A stretch of 64,000 nucleotides of DNA from Ditylenchus dipsaci (taxonomy: Eukaryota; Nematoda; Chromadorea; Rhabditida; Anguinidae): the NCBI GenBank assembly GCA_004194705.1, contig SADC01000350.1:975738-1039737 (forward strand), given 5' to 3'. Position numbers and translations under genes: made by a program. The notes under the pieces were generated by a model. That model made no database searches and had not been told where the DNA came from. It worked only from the letters and a program-made list of their open reading frames with translations. Below, piece after piece: positions 33,202-45,769 of the stretch (its first letter is position 1; each line of letters opens with the position of its first letter).

Positions 33202-33444
33202 TTAAAGGCTATTGCGGTCTAAGACAACGGTTTTACCCCGCCAATTCAAAAAAAATTTCCGAATCATTGAACTTCTGTACGGATTTTTCAACTTGGTTTC
33301 TAACAAAACCATACCTAAAAGTAAATTCTAGGCCTTGTTTTGTTAGAAACCAAGCCAAAAGATCCGTACAGAAATTCAATGACTCGGAAAGTTTTTTTAA
33401 TTGGCGGGGACAAAATTTGTAACAGGTGACCATGGTCCTTTAAA
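33202..33444. mobile_element. Foldback MITE, GGCGGGACAAA family, copy 2
   Basis: Same arms as 14583-14820 (AACTTCTGTACGGATTTTTC and complement), with tips TTAAAGGCTATTGC and GACCATGGTCCTTTAA. Confidence 0.85.
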
Positions 33445-33599
33445 AAATGCGTCTATTTATAGTTTTCAAAATAAAGAACACATGTGGGAAATGATCTTTC
33501 CGGTGCATACAGTTCAATCATTTGGATAGAATTCGGTTATTTCCACGGTCCCAGAAGCCTTGATCTTCCTCCTTCTCCAGCATGCAGGATTTTAGATCA

Positions 33600-33775
33600 T
33601 TTACCTGCTCATGATGTCCGCAATTCTCTTCTCCACATTGTCAGCTGAAAAACAATTTTTCTCTGCTTTTGTGGTTTCTTCTCATTGATGGCTGCTCTAA
33701 ATCGCTCTAGCTGTGCCAAGTAGACATCAGAATGGAAGCTGTGCTGGTTTATTTTGATATGGGAGACGCTATTTA
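33600..33775 (-). CDS. Coding-like patch, family not recognised
   Basis: On the minus strand, a frame containing DVYLAQLERFRAAINEKKPQ (from about 33745) is followed, after a TTTTTCAG (about 33648), by ADNVEKRIADIMS ending at a GTAAAT donor (about 33610). The composition is helical and protein-like. The two frames are separated by only ~10 bases, so they are either one exon with a frame break or two alternative readings. No neighbouring exons could be linked. Confidence 0.3.
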
Positions 33776-35370
33776 TGCTTCACATCTTAAAAGTTAAATT
33801 TATGCATCCACTTAATAAAATAACATTGATTTTAACAAGCATTTTCATATAGAGGATCAAATCGAATAAGAGCCCAATTTGAAACCCTTTTTTAAATAAT
33901 GTATGTGCCTTTTGGATTTTTTCATCGAAAATCTAAAACGCACATTTTGTTCACAGATGGTGAAACTTCAATTACAGCTTTTGAAAATGGTCAAAAATAG
34001 TTTAAAAAAATGTCGCCACAAAATTATAATAATTTGGATACTTGCAAACTTTTGCATTCTCTTCATAATGAGTTGTAAAAACTGCACAATTTTGGAAAAT
34101 CTTTGTGAAGGGCTTCTGCAGACCGGTCAAATCCAAAAAAAATCTTCAGGCTCCAGCCAACAACTTGAATAAGTTACCTTGAAAACAGTCAATTAACAAA
34201 GAAAACAAATCGCTCTAACAATTTGTATTGACCCAATTTGATTAATAGGTAAACGGGTAAACGGGTAAAAATGTAAAAGTTGTGTGCTTTACCCTGTACA
34301 CATTCTAGTCTTAATAAATTAGCATGCTCCTACCTTTTTTTAGCTACCTTTGTGCAATTCTGAACTCGAATATCAGGTGTCTATACCAAAAAAGGTCTAC
34401 GTCAAAGGCATCTGGCTGTGCACGACCTGAAGTGCAACTTTGCCCACATGTCCTATATCAATAATTAGTTTGGTAGACGGACTTTCCCTACTCATTCTGC
34501 TTATTTATTTACATTTTTGCACACTCTAGCTTTTTTATTCTCTTTTTTGCACGTGGTGTGAACAGCAAAAGCAGCAACGAAAATGTTGGCCTTTGAATGA
34601 AAAAGAAGAAATGTTGCCTGGTGGAAAATAACTCTTTTTTCCCTCCAAACTTTTTTAATAATAACAAGAACAGAGCAATGTTTTAGCCGCTGGTCTTCTT
34701 GATATCTTAGTGAGACAGTGAGCTTTTTGCTTGACTATTGTTGATCAATCAATTTTTATGATGGTGCAAAAGAGTGTTTAAAAAAGGGCAGGTGCTGCAA
34801 TAAATTATGGTCTTCCGATCCAATTGAATTTTTTCCCTTGCTTTAATTGTGGTACAGCAGTAAGTAGCAAAGTTTTTAGTCTTTGCTACTATCAGTGTTC
34901 TCAAAACACAACAATTATCTACTACTTCTACTACCTGTCTTTAACCTGCACCTTTTCATTGGTTTATGTGATAAGAGGAATGTCTGATATGCACGCGTTT
35001 TATTGTTATTGCCCTTCGCCTCTTTGTGTGTAACAATACTATTAGTGATTAGTATTGGTGTTGTAGTCCAAAGAAACTTGATCATATGCTTTAATTTATC
35101 TTTTTTTTGGTATGTTTGAACCAGTGTTTTCCTAATTGACACTGACATGTCAGTTTAGTAGACTGACATTTTTTAAAAGTGGTCACACGCATGAAAATAA
35201 CTGCTTTTTTGAATCTGTAAAGTGAGTTAGAAAGCTAACTCATTTCTGATTAAAAAATTAGTTACCAGAATTTTTACTTATCTCTGAAAAAATAGGTAAA
35301 AATCTAGAATGACAAGCTTGAATGCAAGCTAAAACATTTTTTATGTGTAAGACCACGAATGAAAACACTG

Positions 35371-35612
35371 GTTTAAAGGGCCATTGCCGTCCCCGACAAC
35401 GGTTGTCCCCCGCCAATTCAAATTTTTTCTGAATCATTGAACTTCTGTACGAATTTTCAACTTGGTTCATATCAAAACTATACCTGAAATTAAATTCTAG
35501 ACCTTGTTTTGTTGGAAACCAAGTTGAAAAATCAGCACAGAAGTTGAATGATTAGGCACGAAAATTTGAATTGGCGGGGGACAGTTCAAAACAGGTGGCA
35601 ATGGCTCTTTAA
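35371..35612. mobile_element. Foldback MITE, GGCGGGACAAA family, copy 3
   Basis: Tips are TTTAAAGGGCCATTGCC and GGCAATGGCTCTTTAAA. The arms contain GAACTTCTGTACGAATTTTC and its complement. Confidence 0.87.
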
Positions 35613-35689
35613 ACAAACTTTATTGCCCATTGGTTTTTTTGAGATTAATGTCTCCCAAAAAGATTTTTTCAACTTTTTTCTTCAAATTC

Positions 35690-35865
35690 AAAAATTTCGG
35701 CACTAGTAAAGAATCCTTGTCCAAATATGCCTTGGTCCCCCCTGTTGTTTTTTTGTGAAAAACAGCTTGGTCCCCTGTTGTTTTTGTGAAAAACAGCTTG
35801 CGCCATTCACAAAAAAAACAACAGGGGGACCAAGACATATTTTGGACAGGATTCTTTACTAGTGC
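35690..35865. repeat. Inverted repeat with AACAACAGGGGGACCAAG module
   Basis: GGCACTAGTAAAGAATCCTT...CTTGGTCCCCCCTGTTG at the left is matched by CAACAGGGGGACCAAG...AGGATTCTTTACTAGTGCC at the right. In the middle, extra copies of CAGCTTG(GTCCC) are stacked. Confidence 0.85.
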
Positions 35866-36641
35866 CAAAATTTCTGTACGTGAAGTGAACGCCAAATTTA
35901 AAATTTTCTAACCTAAAAATAGGCTTTATTCGAGCTTTTTCTACAATTTTTTGATAAACGTTTTTTGTTCGATAATAAAGTATTTATGGAAAGGATATGG
36001 CTAGACTATACAATTACTAACTGACTTAAATCGACCCGAAATTATGTTTTCTTAACGTCTTAGCATCTAAAACGTGTAGAAAACATGTTTTAGGACGCGG
36101 CCGACCATTTTTGTAAAGAAAATTTTTTGACCGAAATTTGACTTTTTGTCTTGGGGGTTCAAAGTAAACCGATCTGAAAAGGTACCTGGAGACCCTAAAA
36201 AGGTGGAATTTGAACGGAGTTTGTTAACTTGGGCCTACCTAAAACAATCTGGTATGCACGCTGTTTCATGCATCCAGAGTCCCTTTTTGAGTGATTTGTG
36301 TCTAAGATATAAGTTTGTGCGCATCTCCACTCCAAGCCCCTGCGTCCCGAAGGGGACGCAGGGGGCTTGGTAGGTTAGGGATGCGCGCACTCACTTATCT
36401 TAGACATGATTCCGAGCAAGACTCTTGATCAAAAATGCATATAGAGACCCTTTTTGCCAAGCTACAGTGACCAAAACGGGGTAGAATACCATAAAAACAA
36501 TCACTTTCTGGTCATCCACGTAATCTTTCAGGTTAAATTGCCTTGGGGGACCAACGCAAAATGTCAGCTTTTAGTCAAAAAATTTTTTTTCACAAAAATG
36601 ATCGACCGCGCCTAAAAACATGTTTTCTACGGACGGCATTC

Positions 36642-36945
36642 AACTGGCATCCATTTTAACTGGCAACCATTGAAACTTTTGATTAAATATCGACAATTTT
36701 GACAGTAAAAGTTTTCGGAAAGTCACTCTTAATACCAAAATCTCTTCCTGAATCCGAATCCGTTGAGATCAGGTCCGAAAAATTTCAGGGAGCTGAGATA
36801 TCCGACGGATTCGGATTCAGGAAGAAATTTTGGTATTAGGAATGACTTTCCGAAAACTTTTACTGTCAAAGTTGTCGATTTTTAATCAAAAGTTTCAATG
36901 ATTGCCATTTGAAATGGATGCCAGTTGATATTTTACCGTTTTCTA
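36642..36945. repeat. Inverted repeat, ~140-bp arms
   Basis: CAACTGGCATCCATTTTAAC...CTTCCTGAATCCGAATCCG at the left pairs with CGGATTCGGATTCAGGAAG...GAAATGGATGCCAGTTGA at the right. Non-coding. Confidence 0.88.
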
Positions 36946-36999
36946 CACGTTTCATGTGCTAAAACGTTGTAAAAACATCATTTCAGTCGATTTGAGCCA

Positions 37000-38273
37000 G
37001 TGCGTAATTGTATAGTCCGGCCAAAAATTATTGCCATTCATGGTCTAAATGTCATTGTAGCTCTAGCGTAACTTTGCGATGTGGTTTCTACATTTTAATT
37101 TTGTGGGTTTTAGGTAACCAAAGATGATGTCGCCCAATAATTCGTCTAACAACCTTATTATTTTTGGCTCAATCGTTGAAGATTTGGTTGGATTTTTTTT
37201 AATTACTAGAATGTCATAAAATGAGCTATAACATAAGTGCCAATTAGAACCAAAGTGGTCCCCTTTTGGTTCCTTTCCACCTCCAACACAGTCATAAATC
37301 CCTGTACCCTAGGATGGGCACGTTGTCACTATTCGTCACATTTTATTTTGAAAGTACTTTCTCAAATTGACTATTTTTCAACCTTTAAAGGCCAATATGA
37401 GTAATCAAAGTCACCAGCATGACTCTTCTCTGTTATATTATGATGTTATATTGATTATTATTCTATTCTCTTTGATGATTAGCATGGACAGTAAAGATAA
37501 TAAAAATGGATTATAGAAACGTTTATTCCAACGTGTCCAGAAGTGACTTTTTAACGTGCCCATCCTAGGGTTAAATGTGGTCAAAAGGGGTACTTTTAGA
37601 TGGACCTAAAGCTCAATTTTTTATAGATCAGAACTCAAAAATAATGCTTTTTGGGCTTTCGAGGTGATTTTGAGTCGTTTAGTTATACTTTATTAATAAA
37701 AAATTGAAATGCGCCCAAATGAAGGCGCCCAAATGGGTTGCGCTCAAATGAGTATGTGCGCGTTAAGGGTAGTGTAAGGTGCCTTAACAAAGGTTTTCAC
37801 AGAAGTGAACCTCCAAATAGAAGAGTTTTCCAATAGGAAATATAGGTGTCCGGATCTAGGTAAGAATAATACCGGAATACTACTATACAAAGTACAACCA
37901 GGTACAATGAATAAACTATCACTACCAAGTTATGTAGCTACATACCTGGTTTTAGGCTAATTAGCTTTATTTCACAAACAATAACGAATTCAAAAAAATG
38001 TTGAACATTTTCAGAATAAAAAAGTGTCTCGCGCGCGTTTAAACATATGAAATTTTCATTGCCGACGATGGGCATGGTCCTTTAGTTGAAAAAGCTGGCT
38101 ACATGCTAATTTTAATAACTATTTTTAATTTTTTCGACCTGTTTAGATTTTCGTATTTTATCATTTATTTCACTAGTATACAAACACTAGTATATAAATT
38201 TGGTTAATATTGTGTTACACTTTGAAAATGCAACAATTTCAGATTAGTCGGGAAAAATAAAAATGTTTTACAG
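37000..38273. other. No gene seen; expected location of the ribokinase first exon
   Basis: The ribokinase fragment starting at 38274 lacks the usual N-terminal strand and NxD motif, so an upstream exon should lie here or beyond. I could not identify it. The region is AT-rich, and a motif AAATTTTCATTGCC...GGTCCTTTA near 38050-38090 resembles the GGCGGGACAAA-family tips. Confidence 0.4.
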
Positions 38274-41200
38274 GTTTCCTATGTACAAAGGTTTCCCAAG
38301 CCAGGAGAGTCCGTTCGCGGCAAACTATTTCAGATGTATTGTGCGGCAAGGGAGCTAATCAAGCTGTTATGGTGATTTTTCGATATATTTCTTACAAACA
38401 ACAACTTTTGAAAAGTGTATTTTTTCAGTCAGCAATATTAGGTACACATGTTTGGATGGTCGGAAGGGTAGGTTTTGCCTTTCAATCGCTCCATTTCTTA
38501 TATAAATTTCTAGCAACTTACAGGTGGGAGAAGACATTTTTGGGGACGCCAATATCGAAGCCATCAAATCGTTTGGTGCAGACACTTCGCTGATCCAGAA
38601 AAGCAGTACTGCTGCTACAGGAACTGCAGTGAGAACTTGAATGCTTAGAAAGCTTAGGGAAAATTCATGCTACCTTACAACTCTTAGCCCTATAGGACCT
38701 TTTTTGGTCAACTATGAATGGTGTTAAGACGTCTTCTAAGTAACTTTTATACGCTAAAAACGATGAAAAGTTGTTTCCCATTAATATCCGTACTGAAAAT
38801 TTAGGCTTTCAAAAAAATTTGGTTACTTTTAGGTCTTACGCTTAGGGTTAATTCCGGCATATATGCATTCAAGACTCTTTTTGCTAAGATCCAGTTACCA
38901 AAACGGGGTAGGATACCTTAATACTCGATGTTTCATCCTGAGGGACCAAGGCAATTGGTAACTTTTTTTTTTGAAAATCTAAATTTTTAGTACGAAAATT
39001 GTTTGAAAAAACTTTTTTATTGTTTTTATTTTATTTTAAAAGTTACTTAGGAGGCGTTCAAATCCTATTCACAGCTGACTGAAAAAGGGCCCCTCCCGCG
39101 AGTATACAAGGTCCACCCAATATAGGATAGGGCCCAACTTTTTCTTAATATGGATCTTCTAACACGTATGTGTTCTGAAAATATAGTTGCAACCAAACCT
39201 TATTCAGAAATGCAATCTAATGTATTTTCCAGTGTACTATAAAATCCTTTTAGACCATCTATGTGGCCGACGATGGTGAGAACTGCATAGTTGTCACGCT
39301 AGTTCCAATATGGAGGTGTCTGCTCAACGAGCAATTGAGTTGGAAGACCACATCAAGAGGGCCAGTCTGATCATCTGCCAGTCCGAGATCGACCAGGGCG
39401 GGAATCTACAAGCCTTTAAAATTGCCAAACAGCACAATGGTGAACCAACAAAAAAATATATTTTTAAGTTGAATTCAATTTCAGTCACTACCTTTTTCAA
39501 TCCTGCCCCGGGTCGTCCAGGTAGTCATTTTGAGCAGTAGCTTATAAAATTATCGTTAGAGTATCGGTTTTGCCTTTTTGCGATGTTGCGCTGCGATGTT
39601 TTTCGGCCAATTTGCTGTGTGCGCTGCGATGTTGCGCTGCGATGTATAGCAGCGCCCGATTCTCTTCAAAAAGTGACAGAAATAAAATGAAAACGGGCAA
39701 AATTTTTAGAAAAATTGAATGCGATATTCTTGAAATTTGCGCTGCGATATGCGCTGTTTTAAAAGTTTGCGTACGCTGTTGCGCTGCGATGTTTTTAACC
39801 CAAATTTGCTGCGTATGCTGCGATGTTGCGCTGCGATGTATCGCAGCGCCCGATTCTCTACTTATCGTGACGTATAAAAAATATTTTTAGATTTGGACAA
39901 AACCATCCTTGCCTACACAGATATTATTTGTATGTTTTTGGGCGTTAAGTCAAATTACATGAGTGCAAAATTTGCTTATAGGCACCAATGAAAATGAGGT
40001 TTACTCTTTTTTTAAATGGATCAATTTTAGAGTATCTAAAAACAGCTATTTTAGGCAGAGTTTATCACTGGACTTACTATATCCACTTATGAAGAATTTA
40101 AAGAGTACGCTTATTCAATTTTGTATAAAAAGTATAAAAATGTGTTTTTCCAACTTTTTTTTATGGTCTTAGTGGTTAACATACCGTAATTATTATATGA
40201 ATGCGGCCTCCCTTACCTTCAAAACTGTGTTCTTGTAATTGCGTTTTCGACCCACTTTTAAAAGAGTTCTCTTAGTCAAGTTACCACCTAATTTGCAGCC
40301 AGTGAGATGAGCTACAAAAAGAGGTAACTCGCCTGAAAGTAGACTTTAAAAACTAGGCCAAAAACACGATGCCAGAAACGCGTTTTTTTTAATTTAGGGG
40401 GAGGGGAGGCGCTATTAGAATATTTACGGTACTAATTTTGGTGCGTATACGTTTCCTCGTTTTTGTCCAACTTGGAACGAAGAGAAGGAAAGTTCATAAC
40501 CCCTATATTTTAATTAAAATTTCCTAAATTTAGTGCAGCTAAAGAGATGATTAAAATGGGTCCTAGAATAGCTATAGTGAGTATTTGTTTTATTTTTATG
40601 ATTAGAAAGGTTCATGTTTAACTCTCCAGGTCACTTGTGGTCCAAAGGTGCCATAGTTGCTCAGAAAAAAGGAGGAGAAGTGGTCTTGGACACTGTGCAA
40701 GCTCCTAAAGTTACTGCTGTGGATACTACGGTAATTTTCGAATTAAAGATTTCTGGAAGTTCTTGCCATCTACATCTTTTAGAAGTTTGAAAAGCTTGAT
40801 AAGTTTCAAAAGCCGTTTTTTGACCCTACTGGCTTATAAACCCCCCCCCTCCTCTATGAAAATCTACTTTCTTATACCCGCCCCCTCCCAAATCAAGTTT
40901 TTTTGGAGTGTCCAAAAATCGTTTTTAAGTAATAATTTTCCATAAAAGTACCAGAAAAGTGATTTTAAAAGGATGAAGGTCTGTATTGAGAGGGGAAGGA
41001 AATAATCAGGCGCCACTTTTTTTGCTGTTTTACCATGTTTTTCAACTCGGGCCGTGGGAAAAATAGACTCTATATCATTTTATGATCAAGAGTACTTCTC
41101 GGAATCATCTTTAAAGTAAGTGAGTGCGTGCATCTCTAACTAACCAAGCCCCCTGCGCCCTGAAGGGGCTTGGAGTGGAGATGCGCACAACTTATATCTT

Positions 41201-42307
41201 AGACACAAATCACTCGAAATGGACTCTGAATGCATGAAACAGCGTGCATACCAGAGTTATTTATGTGCTAGACCCCAGTATTCAAAGGGTTATAAACAAG
41301 TAGCGCCCGTTTTTTAGCAGACAAATAGGTCCTAGTTTTGGGCTACATTTATGAAATGGCATGTCAAAATTTTAATCCTATAGCACTTTAAAACCAACAA
41401 AATGCCAAGATTTTTCACTCATATAATTTATTGTGCGAAAAATAATAATATACAAGCCGAAGAGGCGCCAGACGACGCCTCACTTCTCTTAGTTTTTTTA
41501 ATATAAATGGCGCGGTTTCGAAAATGCTTTCTGGTTTATAATTTCAATCAAAAAATTCCTAAATTTTAGTGAGTTCAACGTTTGTCCGTCGTGTTTGTCT
41601 CCAAAACACAAACATTTTTATTTTTTGGCCCTGGACTCAAAAGAAAGAGAAGATCCTGTAGTTGTGCACATGATTTACAGAAAAAATCGAAAAATTATAC
41701 GTTAAGTAAAAGGTAAAAAAGCGAAAAAGTGTGACCGACGCGAGCCCAAATACTACCGTATAACCTCTATTAAACGGCGCACCCTACAGTTAACGTTTTT
41801 CAAATTGCTTTGCTTTTTAAACCCCAATATTTTTTATTTTCGAAACGGACGACCAGTCATTTTGTAGAGCTTCACAAAATCTACAATGATGGTCGTCCAT
41901 TTCGAAAAATAAAATATTGGGGTTAAAGAAAGCAAATTTGAAAAACGTTAACTGTAGGGTGCCCGTTTAATAGAGGTTATACGGTATATGTAAATAAATT
42001 GTTTAAGCGTTTGGAGATTAACAATATTTTGTAGGGTGCTGGAGTTGTTTGTGGTTTTTGCTCATTTCTTTTGTGAAATCCAAATGGAGATGTGGTAGAG
42101 ATGGTCTCTAAAGCGGTGAGTTAATTTTAGATTAAAGTATTCAAGACAAATTTCTAGTCAAACGATAATTTAGGTGAAATAGCAGGTGCACTTTTACTGA
42201 TAGTGACAATTTCTAATATTGTAATTTCTGAATATACTTTTAGCCATATCCGTTCAAAGGAAAGACCTCAAAAGAGCTATCCTAGCAGGGAAGAGCTCCA
42301 GAGTTAA
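38274..42307 (+). CDS. RBKS: Ribokinase (PfkB family), frame-broken
   Basis: Exon pieces: 38274-38371, 38429-38467, 38524-38628, 39254-39439, 39485-39520, 39891-39929, 39982-~40000, 40630-40730, 42035-42115, 42244-42307. Ribokinase phosphorylates ribose to ribose-5-phosphate in the cytosol. Visible marks: RFPKPGESVRGK, GKGANQAVM (PfkB signature 1), VGEDIFGDANIEAIKSFGAD, YVADDGENCIVV, FNPAPGRPDLDKTILAYTD, then TNENE, and VTAVDTT before the GAGD signature. Introns interrupt it in phase. The frame is broken by single missing bases at about 38342 (TGTGCGG), 39302 (CTAGTTCC), 40640 (GGTCC) and 42264 (AAAGACC), and by two or more within 42035-42100. There the GAGD catalytic Asp region reads GAGVV. 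The first exon is missing. A polyadenylation signal follows. It is either a young pseudogene or a live gene with assembly errors; the conserved residues favour errors, the catalytic-site damage favours a pseudogene. Confidence 0.88.
39580..39860 (+). repeat. GCGCTGCGATGT tandem/interspersed repeat in a ribokinase intron
   Basis: About nine copies of GCGCTGCGATGTT or close variants occur in two clusters (39585-39650 and 39740-39850), each ending GCAGCGCCCGATTCTCT. Confidence 0.85.
40183..40430. mobile_element. Degenerate MITE, ACCGTAA...TTTACGGT
   Basis: Tips ACCGTAATTATTATATGAAT and GCGCTATTAGAATATTTACG, with an interior sharing AAAAGAGTTCTC. It is a distant member of the family at 19921-20172, in a ribokinase intron. 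Confidence 0.5.
40840..41310. mobile_element. Partial poly-C family element in a ribokinase intron
   Basis: It has CCCCCCCC-rich starts (40843), TAATTTTCCATAAA, GTCTGTATTGAGAGGGGAAGG, the TTTTATGATCAAGAGTACTT segment and the CCAAGCCCCCTGCGCCC hairpin, then TCACTCGAAATGGACTCT. It corresponds to the left and middle parts of 4145-5075. Confidence 0.65.
41755..41985. mobile_element. MITE, word GCACCCTACAGTTAACG
   Basis: Tips ACCGTATAACCTCTATTAAA and complement. The long arms pair almost end to end (CACCCTACAGTTAACGTTTT and reverse), with TTTCGAAACGGACGACCA in the inner arms. Same tip class as 19921-20172 but a different word and interior. Confidence 0.85.
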
Positions 42308-42405
42308 ATATGCTGTAGAATTATCCATTTTCCCGTAGTGTGTGTTATTTGATCCAGATTTGTGTTGTGTAATACCTGTGTCTTGCTCAATCATATTATT
42401 AATTT

Positions 42406-42411
42406 AATAAA
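42406..42411 (+). terminator. Polyadenylation signal after ribokinase
   Basis: AATAAATAAA begins 99 bases after the stop codon. Confidence 0.7.
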
Positions 42412-42588
42412 TAAATTCACTTAGAATCAGTTTACTATCGGCTGTCGATTACACCATTCCGCTTTTACGCCACCGCGGAACTTATCGGATTGGCTGGCTA
42501 TCAGATAAAACGAAAAACTATGCTCTCAATTTTACGCCACTCTTGATTAGCCGTTGAAATTTGTCCCTAGGGGTATAAAATCGAGAGT

Positions 42589-42828
42589 ACCGTATATTCT
42601 ATTAGAAGCCCGGGCCTTTTCAACCCTAAAAAGTCGAAAAAACTATTTCGATTTTGAATTTTAATGCTCAACTAAAATTTTAAAAGTGGAATCAGGTGAG
42701 CTCGTGCTACTAAGAACGCGAAAACAGATTTGCAATTTCTTTTCTAGGCTGATTATAGGTCCTCAAGGGGGCCTTCTATTAGAGAGGGGCCTATAATTAG
42801 AGAGGGGCCTTCTAATCGAGAATACGGT
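42589..42828. mobile_element. MITE, word GGCCTTCTATTAGAG, copy 2
   Basis: Close relative of 23250-23529 with the same palindrome (AAGCCCGGGCCTT), interior (GTGGAATCAGGTGAGCTCGT) and right-hand GGGGCCTTCTA direct copies, several of them decayed. Confidence 0.87.
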
Positions 42829-43556
42829 AGATTTAATTGCTTCTTCTTCGAAAGACAATTCTTACAGGAGCGTTAGGCTCTGGCCCGGGCATGACACTTT
42901 TAAAATTGAGTAGGTAGTCTTTGCTAATTGATTTTCAAATTTTCGGACCCGACCCACAAAAGTTTCTAATATTGTAGAGGTTTTGTGACATTAAGATAAA
43001 ACTCGCATTCATTGACCACGGCAGGATCATTTATCGGTCTAAATCGGCTATATTTATCTTTAAAAAAATTCAGCCTTAATGACCCAATTTAAAGTGTTCT
43101 AATAATGACAAATTAAAAAGTTTATTCTGATTACCACTAAAGAAACTTATTGCATACGTACTAATACAAGTATCTCAATGAATGACAAAATGAATAGAGA
43201 TCAATAGACATAAGGCAAAAAAGTAGTTTGCAAAGAGAACTGAGTGCGACATCCGTTTCTGAGAGGTAACCCATTCAAAGACTTCGGAATCAAATAGTGT
43301 TTTTCGTGCTCTTTAGATCCTTGCTGCATTGGCTTTAAAATAGGGTCATTGGGCAGAAAGTATCTAAATAATAGCAGGTATTTTCTGCAAAAGAATTGGC
43401 AGCAGTGCTATAGCTCACCTAAAATGGGCAACTTCATCAAAATTAGTGTTGCAAAGATAAGCGAAGAAGAGTATTCGGTGAATGGTTCCATGGATGACAC
43501 ACTAAAATTTTACTTCTTCCTTTGGATTTTTTTCATTATGACTAAGGTGGTGACGA

Positions 43557-44470
43557 GTCGAGTCAAACGTCGAAAAAACGAAATTTTCGACTCTCGGGCT
43601 AAAAGTTGAAAGTCGAAATTTTAGGGCGGATCGTCGTATATGGTTTTCGCCCAAAAACGCCCGGAATCATCTTTTTTGAACGTTTTAGCTACTGAAACAT
43701 GCTTAAAACATGTTTTTAGGTGGCGGTCGATACTTTTTAGCAAAAAAAATTGACCAAAAATTTGAGTATTTGCATTGGGACCAAGGTAAACCTCCTTTTT
43801 CAGTTATTCTACCGCGTTTTGGTCACTGGAGCTAGGCAAAAAGAAAAAAATGCATTTTATGATCAAGTGCCTTGCTCGGATCATGTCTAAGGTAAACGAG
43901 TGCCCTTCGGGGCGCAGGGGGCTTGAGAGTTATATCACACGAAAGTGACTCTGGATGCATGAAAAAAGCATGCATACAAGAGTTTTTTGTGCGGTAGGCA
44001 CCAGTCAACAAATATGTTCAAATCCTATCTTTTTGGGTATTTTTAAGGATATGCAGGCACCCTTTAAAGTTGAATTACTTTGGTCCCCCAAGGCAAAAAG
44101 TAAAAATTTCGGTCAAATTTGTTTTTACTAAAAAGTGTCGACCGCTACCTAAAACACGTTCTAAGCATGTTTCAGTAGCTAAAATTGAAAAAGATGATTC
44201 CAGGCGTTTTTGGGCGAGAACAAATGCCACAATTTAACCAATTTTAGCACTAAATCTAAAGCCAAAACTGTAACTATATCATGGCTTTATCATGGCTTAA
44301 CATGTTATATAGCCTATAATACGATTTCTTCAAGTATTTCATTTTAAAACGTTCATTGAAACAGAACTTCGAAAGTCGGTGAAAAGTTTTCGTATCAACG
44401 CAAAAAGTCTAACGTCGAATTTTCTCGACTTTCGACGTAAAAAGTCGAAGTCGACGTATCAAGTTGGCAA
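43557..44470. repeat. Large inverted repeat with GTCGAAAATTTCGAC-rich ends
   Basis: 43640-43790 (CGCCCAAAAACGCCCGGAAT, TTTAGCTACTGAAACATGC, TAGGTGGCGGTCGA) pairs with 44090-44260 in reverse. The ends (43557-43620 and 44355-44465) carry AGTCGAAA/TTTCGACT palindromic words. The middle holds a partial poly-C family element (43840-44000). Confidence 0.75.
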
Positions 44471-44863
44471 CCTTACATAAAATTATAGGAAGGGAACATA
44501 AATCGGCAAGGAATCGCTTTTGTTAAAAAGTGGTGAATTTTTAAATCTCAGTTGGTTTGCCACCTTATTTTGCACTATTTTTTGTGGCCCTGCTGTATCC
44601 CGAAAAGTTACGGGACGTAATTTATTTTAATGGAACCAAGTGAAATTAAAAAAAAATTCTGTTTTTATTCTGTCTCTAATTTGTCAAATTCTGTCACCCC
44701 TATAAATAACAACACCTCTTACTTGTTGCAAAATGGACGATTTGTACAAAGCATCTGAAAATTTTTTTGTAATTTACAGCCTAGCATAGAAAAATGAAAA
44801 TTTTTTACGTGTTGATATTTTGGTAACTTGAAAATCAACTAAAGTTAATAATTTATCTTTGAT

Positions 44864-45073
44864 TTAGGTAAAAAACTCGCAGAGTTGAGTTTCAACGCCT
44901 TTCGGTGCTTTCTGAACTTTGGGCTGCTTTAGCTTTTGATATTTCAGTCTGGATATGTTCGAACTGGGTTTGTGTAAGGTTGAGACAGCCACTTGTGTAG
45001 AGAAAGTAGCCTGCTTTTTGTGCTGCCCTAAACACACATTTGTAAATTGCATTTGATTTTTCGAAAATCTCAT
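44864..45073 (-). CDS. Possible small gene or exon, 69 codons
   Basis: A continuous frame of 69 codons rich in Lys, Gln and Ser (SRLKYQKLKQPKVQKAPKG) ends CEFFT and stop. It lacks a recognisable domain. A TTTTTAAG precedes the ATG, so it may be a terminal exon. I cannot link it to another exon with confidence; the five-prime exon at 48252-48199 does not join it in phase. Confidence 0.3.
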   Translation of the reverse strand: MRFSKNQMQFTNVCLGQHKKQATFSTQVAVSTLHKPSSNISRLKYQKLKQPKVQKAPKGVETQLCEFFT

Positions 45074-45769
45074 AGCTTAAAAATAGTAAAACTTACTCAT
45101 ATAACACGCGTTTTCCTACAATTGTTATATATGTTTTATTTGATTTTAATGTACTGATTATTCAAAAAAAAAACCTCGGCAAGAATGGCACAGGATTCTT
45201 GCTACACAACGAAAATGCTAAGGCGTTGATAATCATCCTGCAATTTTAATAAACAATTTTGTTATACTGACAAATTTAATAACTAACGTAGTCCATGCAG
45301 AAGATACAACTAAACCTATTCAACTTTAGTCAAATGTTTATTAAGGTTAAAAGCTAAGGACCACATAAGTATATCTTGTATTAAGATCCCATCTTACTCA
45401 ACAATGCTCTAATAGATCATACTAGGTTGAACGTTATCCAACATTTCAATGTCGAGTTAAAGTTTAGGTATAATGTTTAGGGCGGTACAGAGAATCCTTT
45501 TATAAATAGCAGAATCAGATTCAGGCACTTGGGGAAGGGGTGGGGGTTGCCTTTTTCGTTAACTGTGAATAGTGTTTAGACGTCTCTTAAGTAATTTTTT
45601 TACTCTAAAAACGGTAAAAAAAAGTTGTTTACTAACAAATTTCGCACTAAAAAACTAGGTTTTCAAAAAATTTAGTTACCAAAGGTTGACCAATTGCCTG
45701 GTCCCCCAAGCTAATTATATCTCAAAGGGGAATTGCATATCCTTAAAAATACCAAAAAAATAGTATTAA

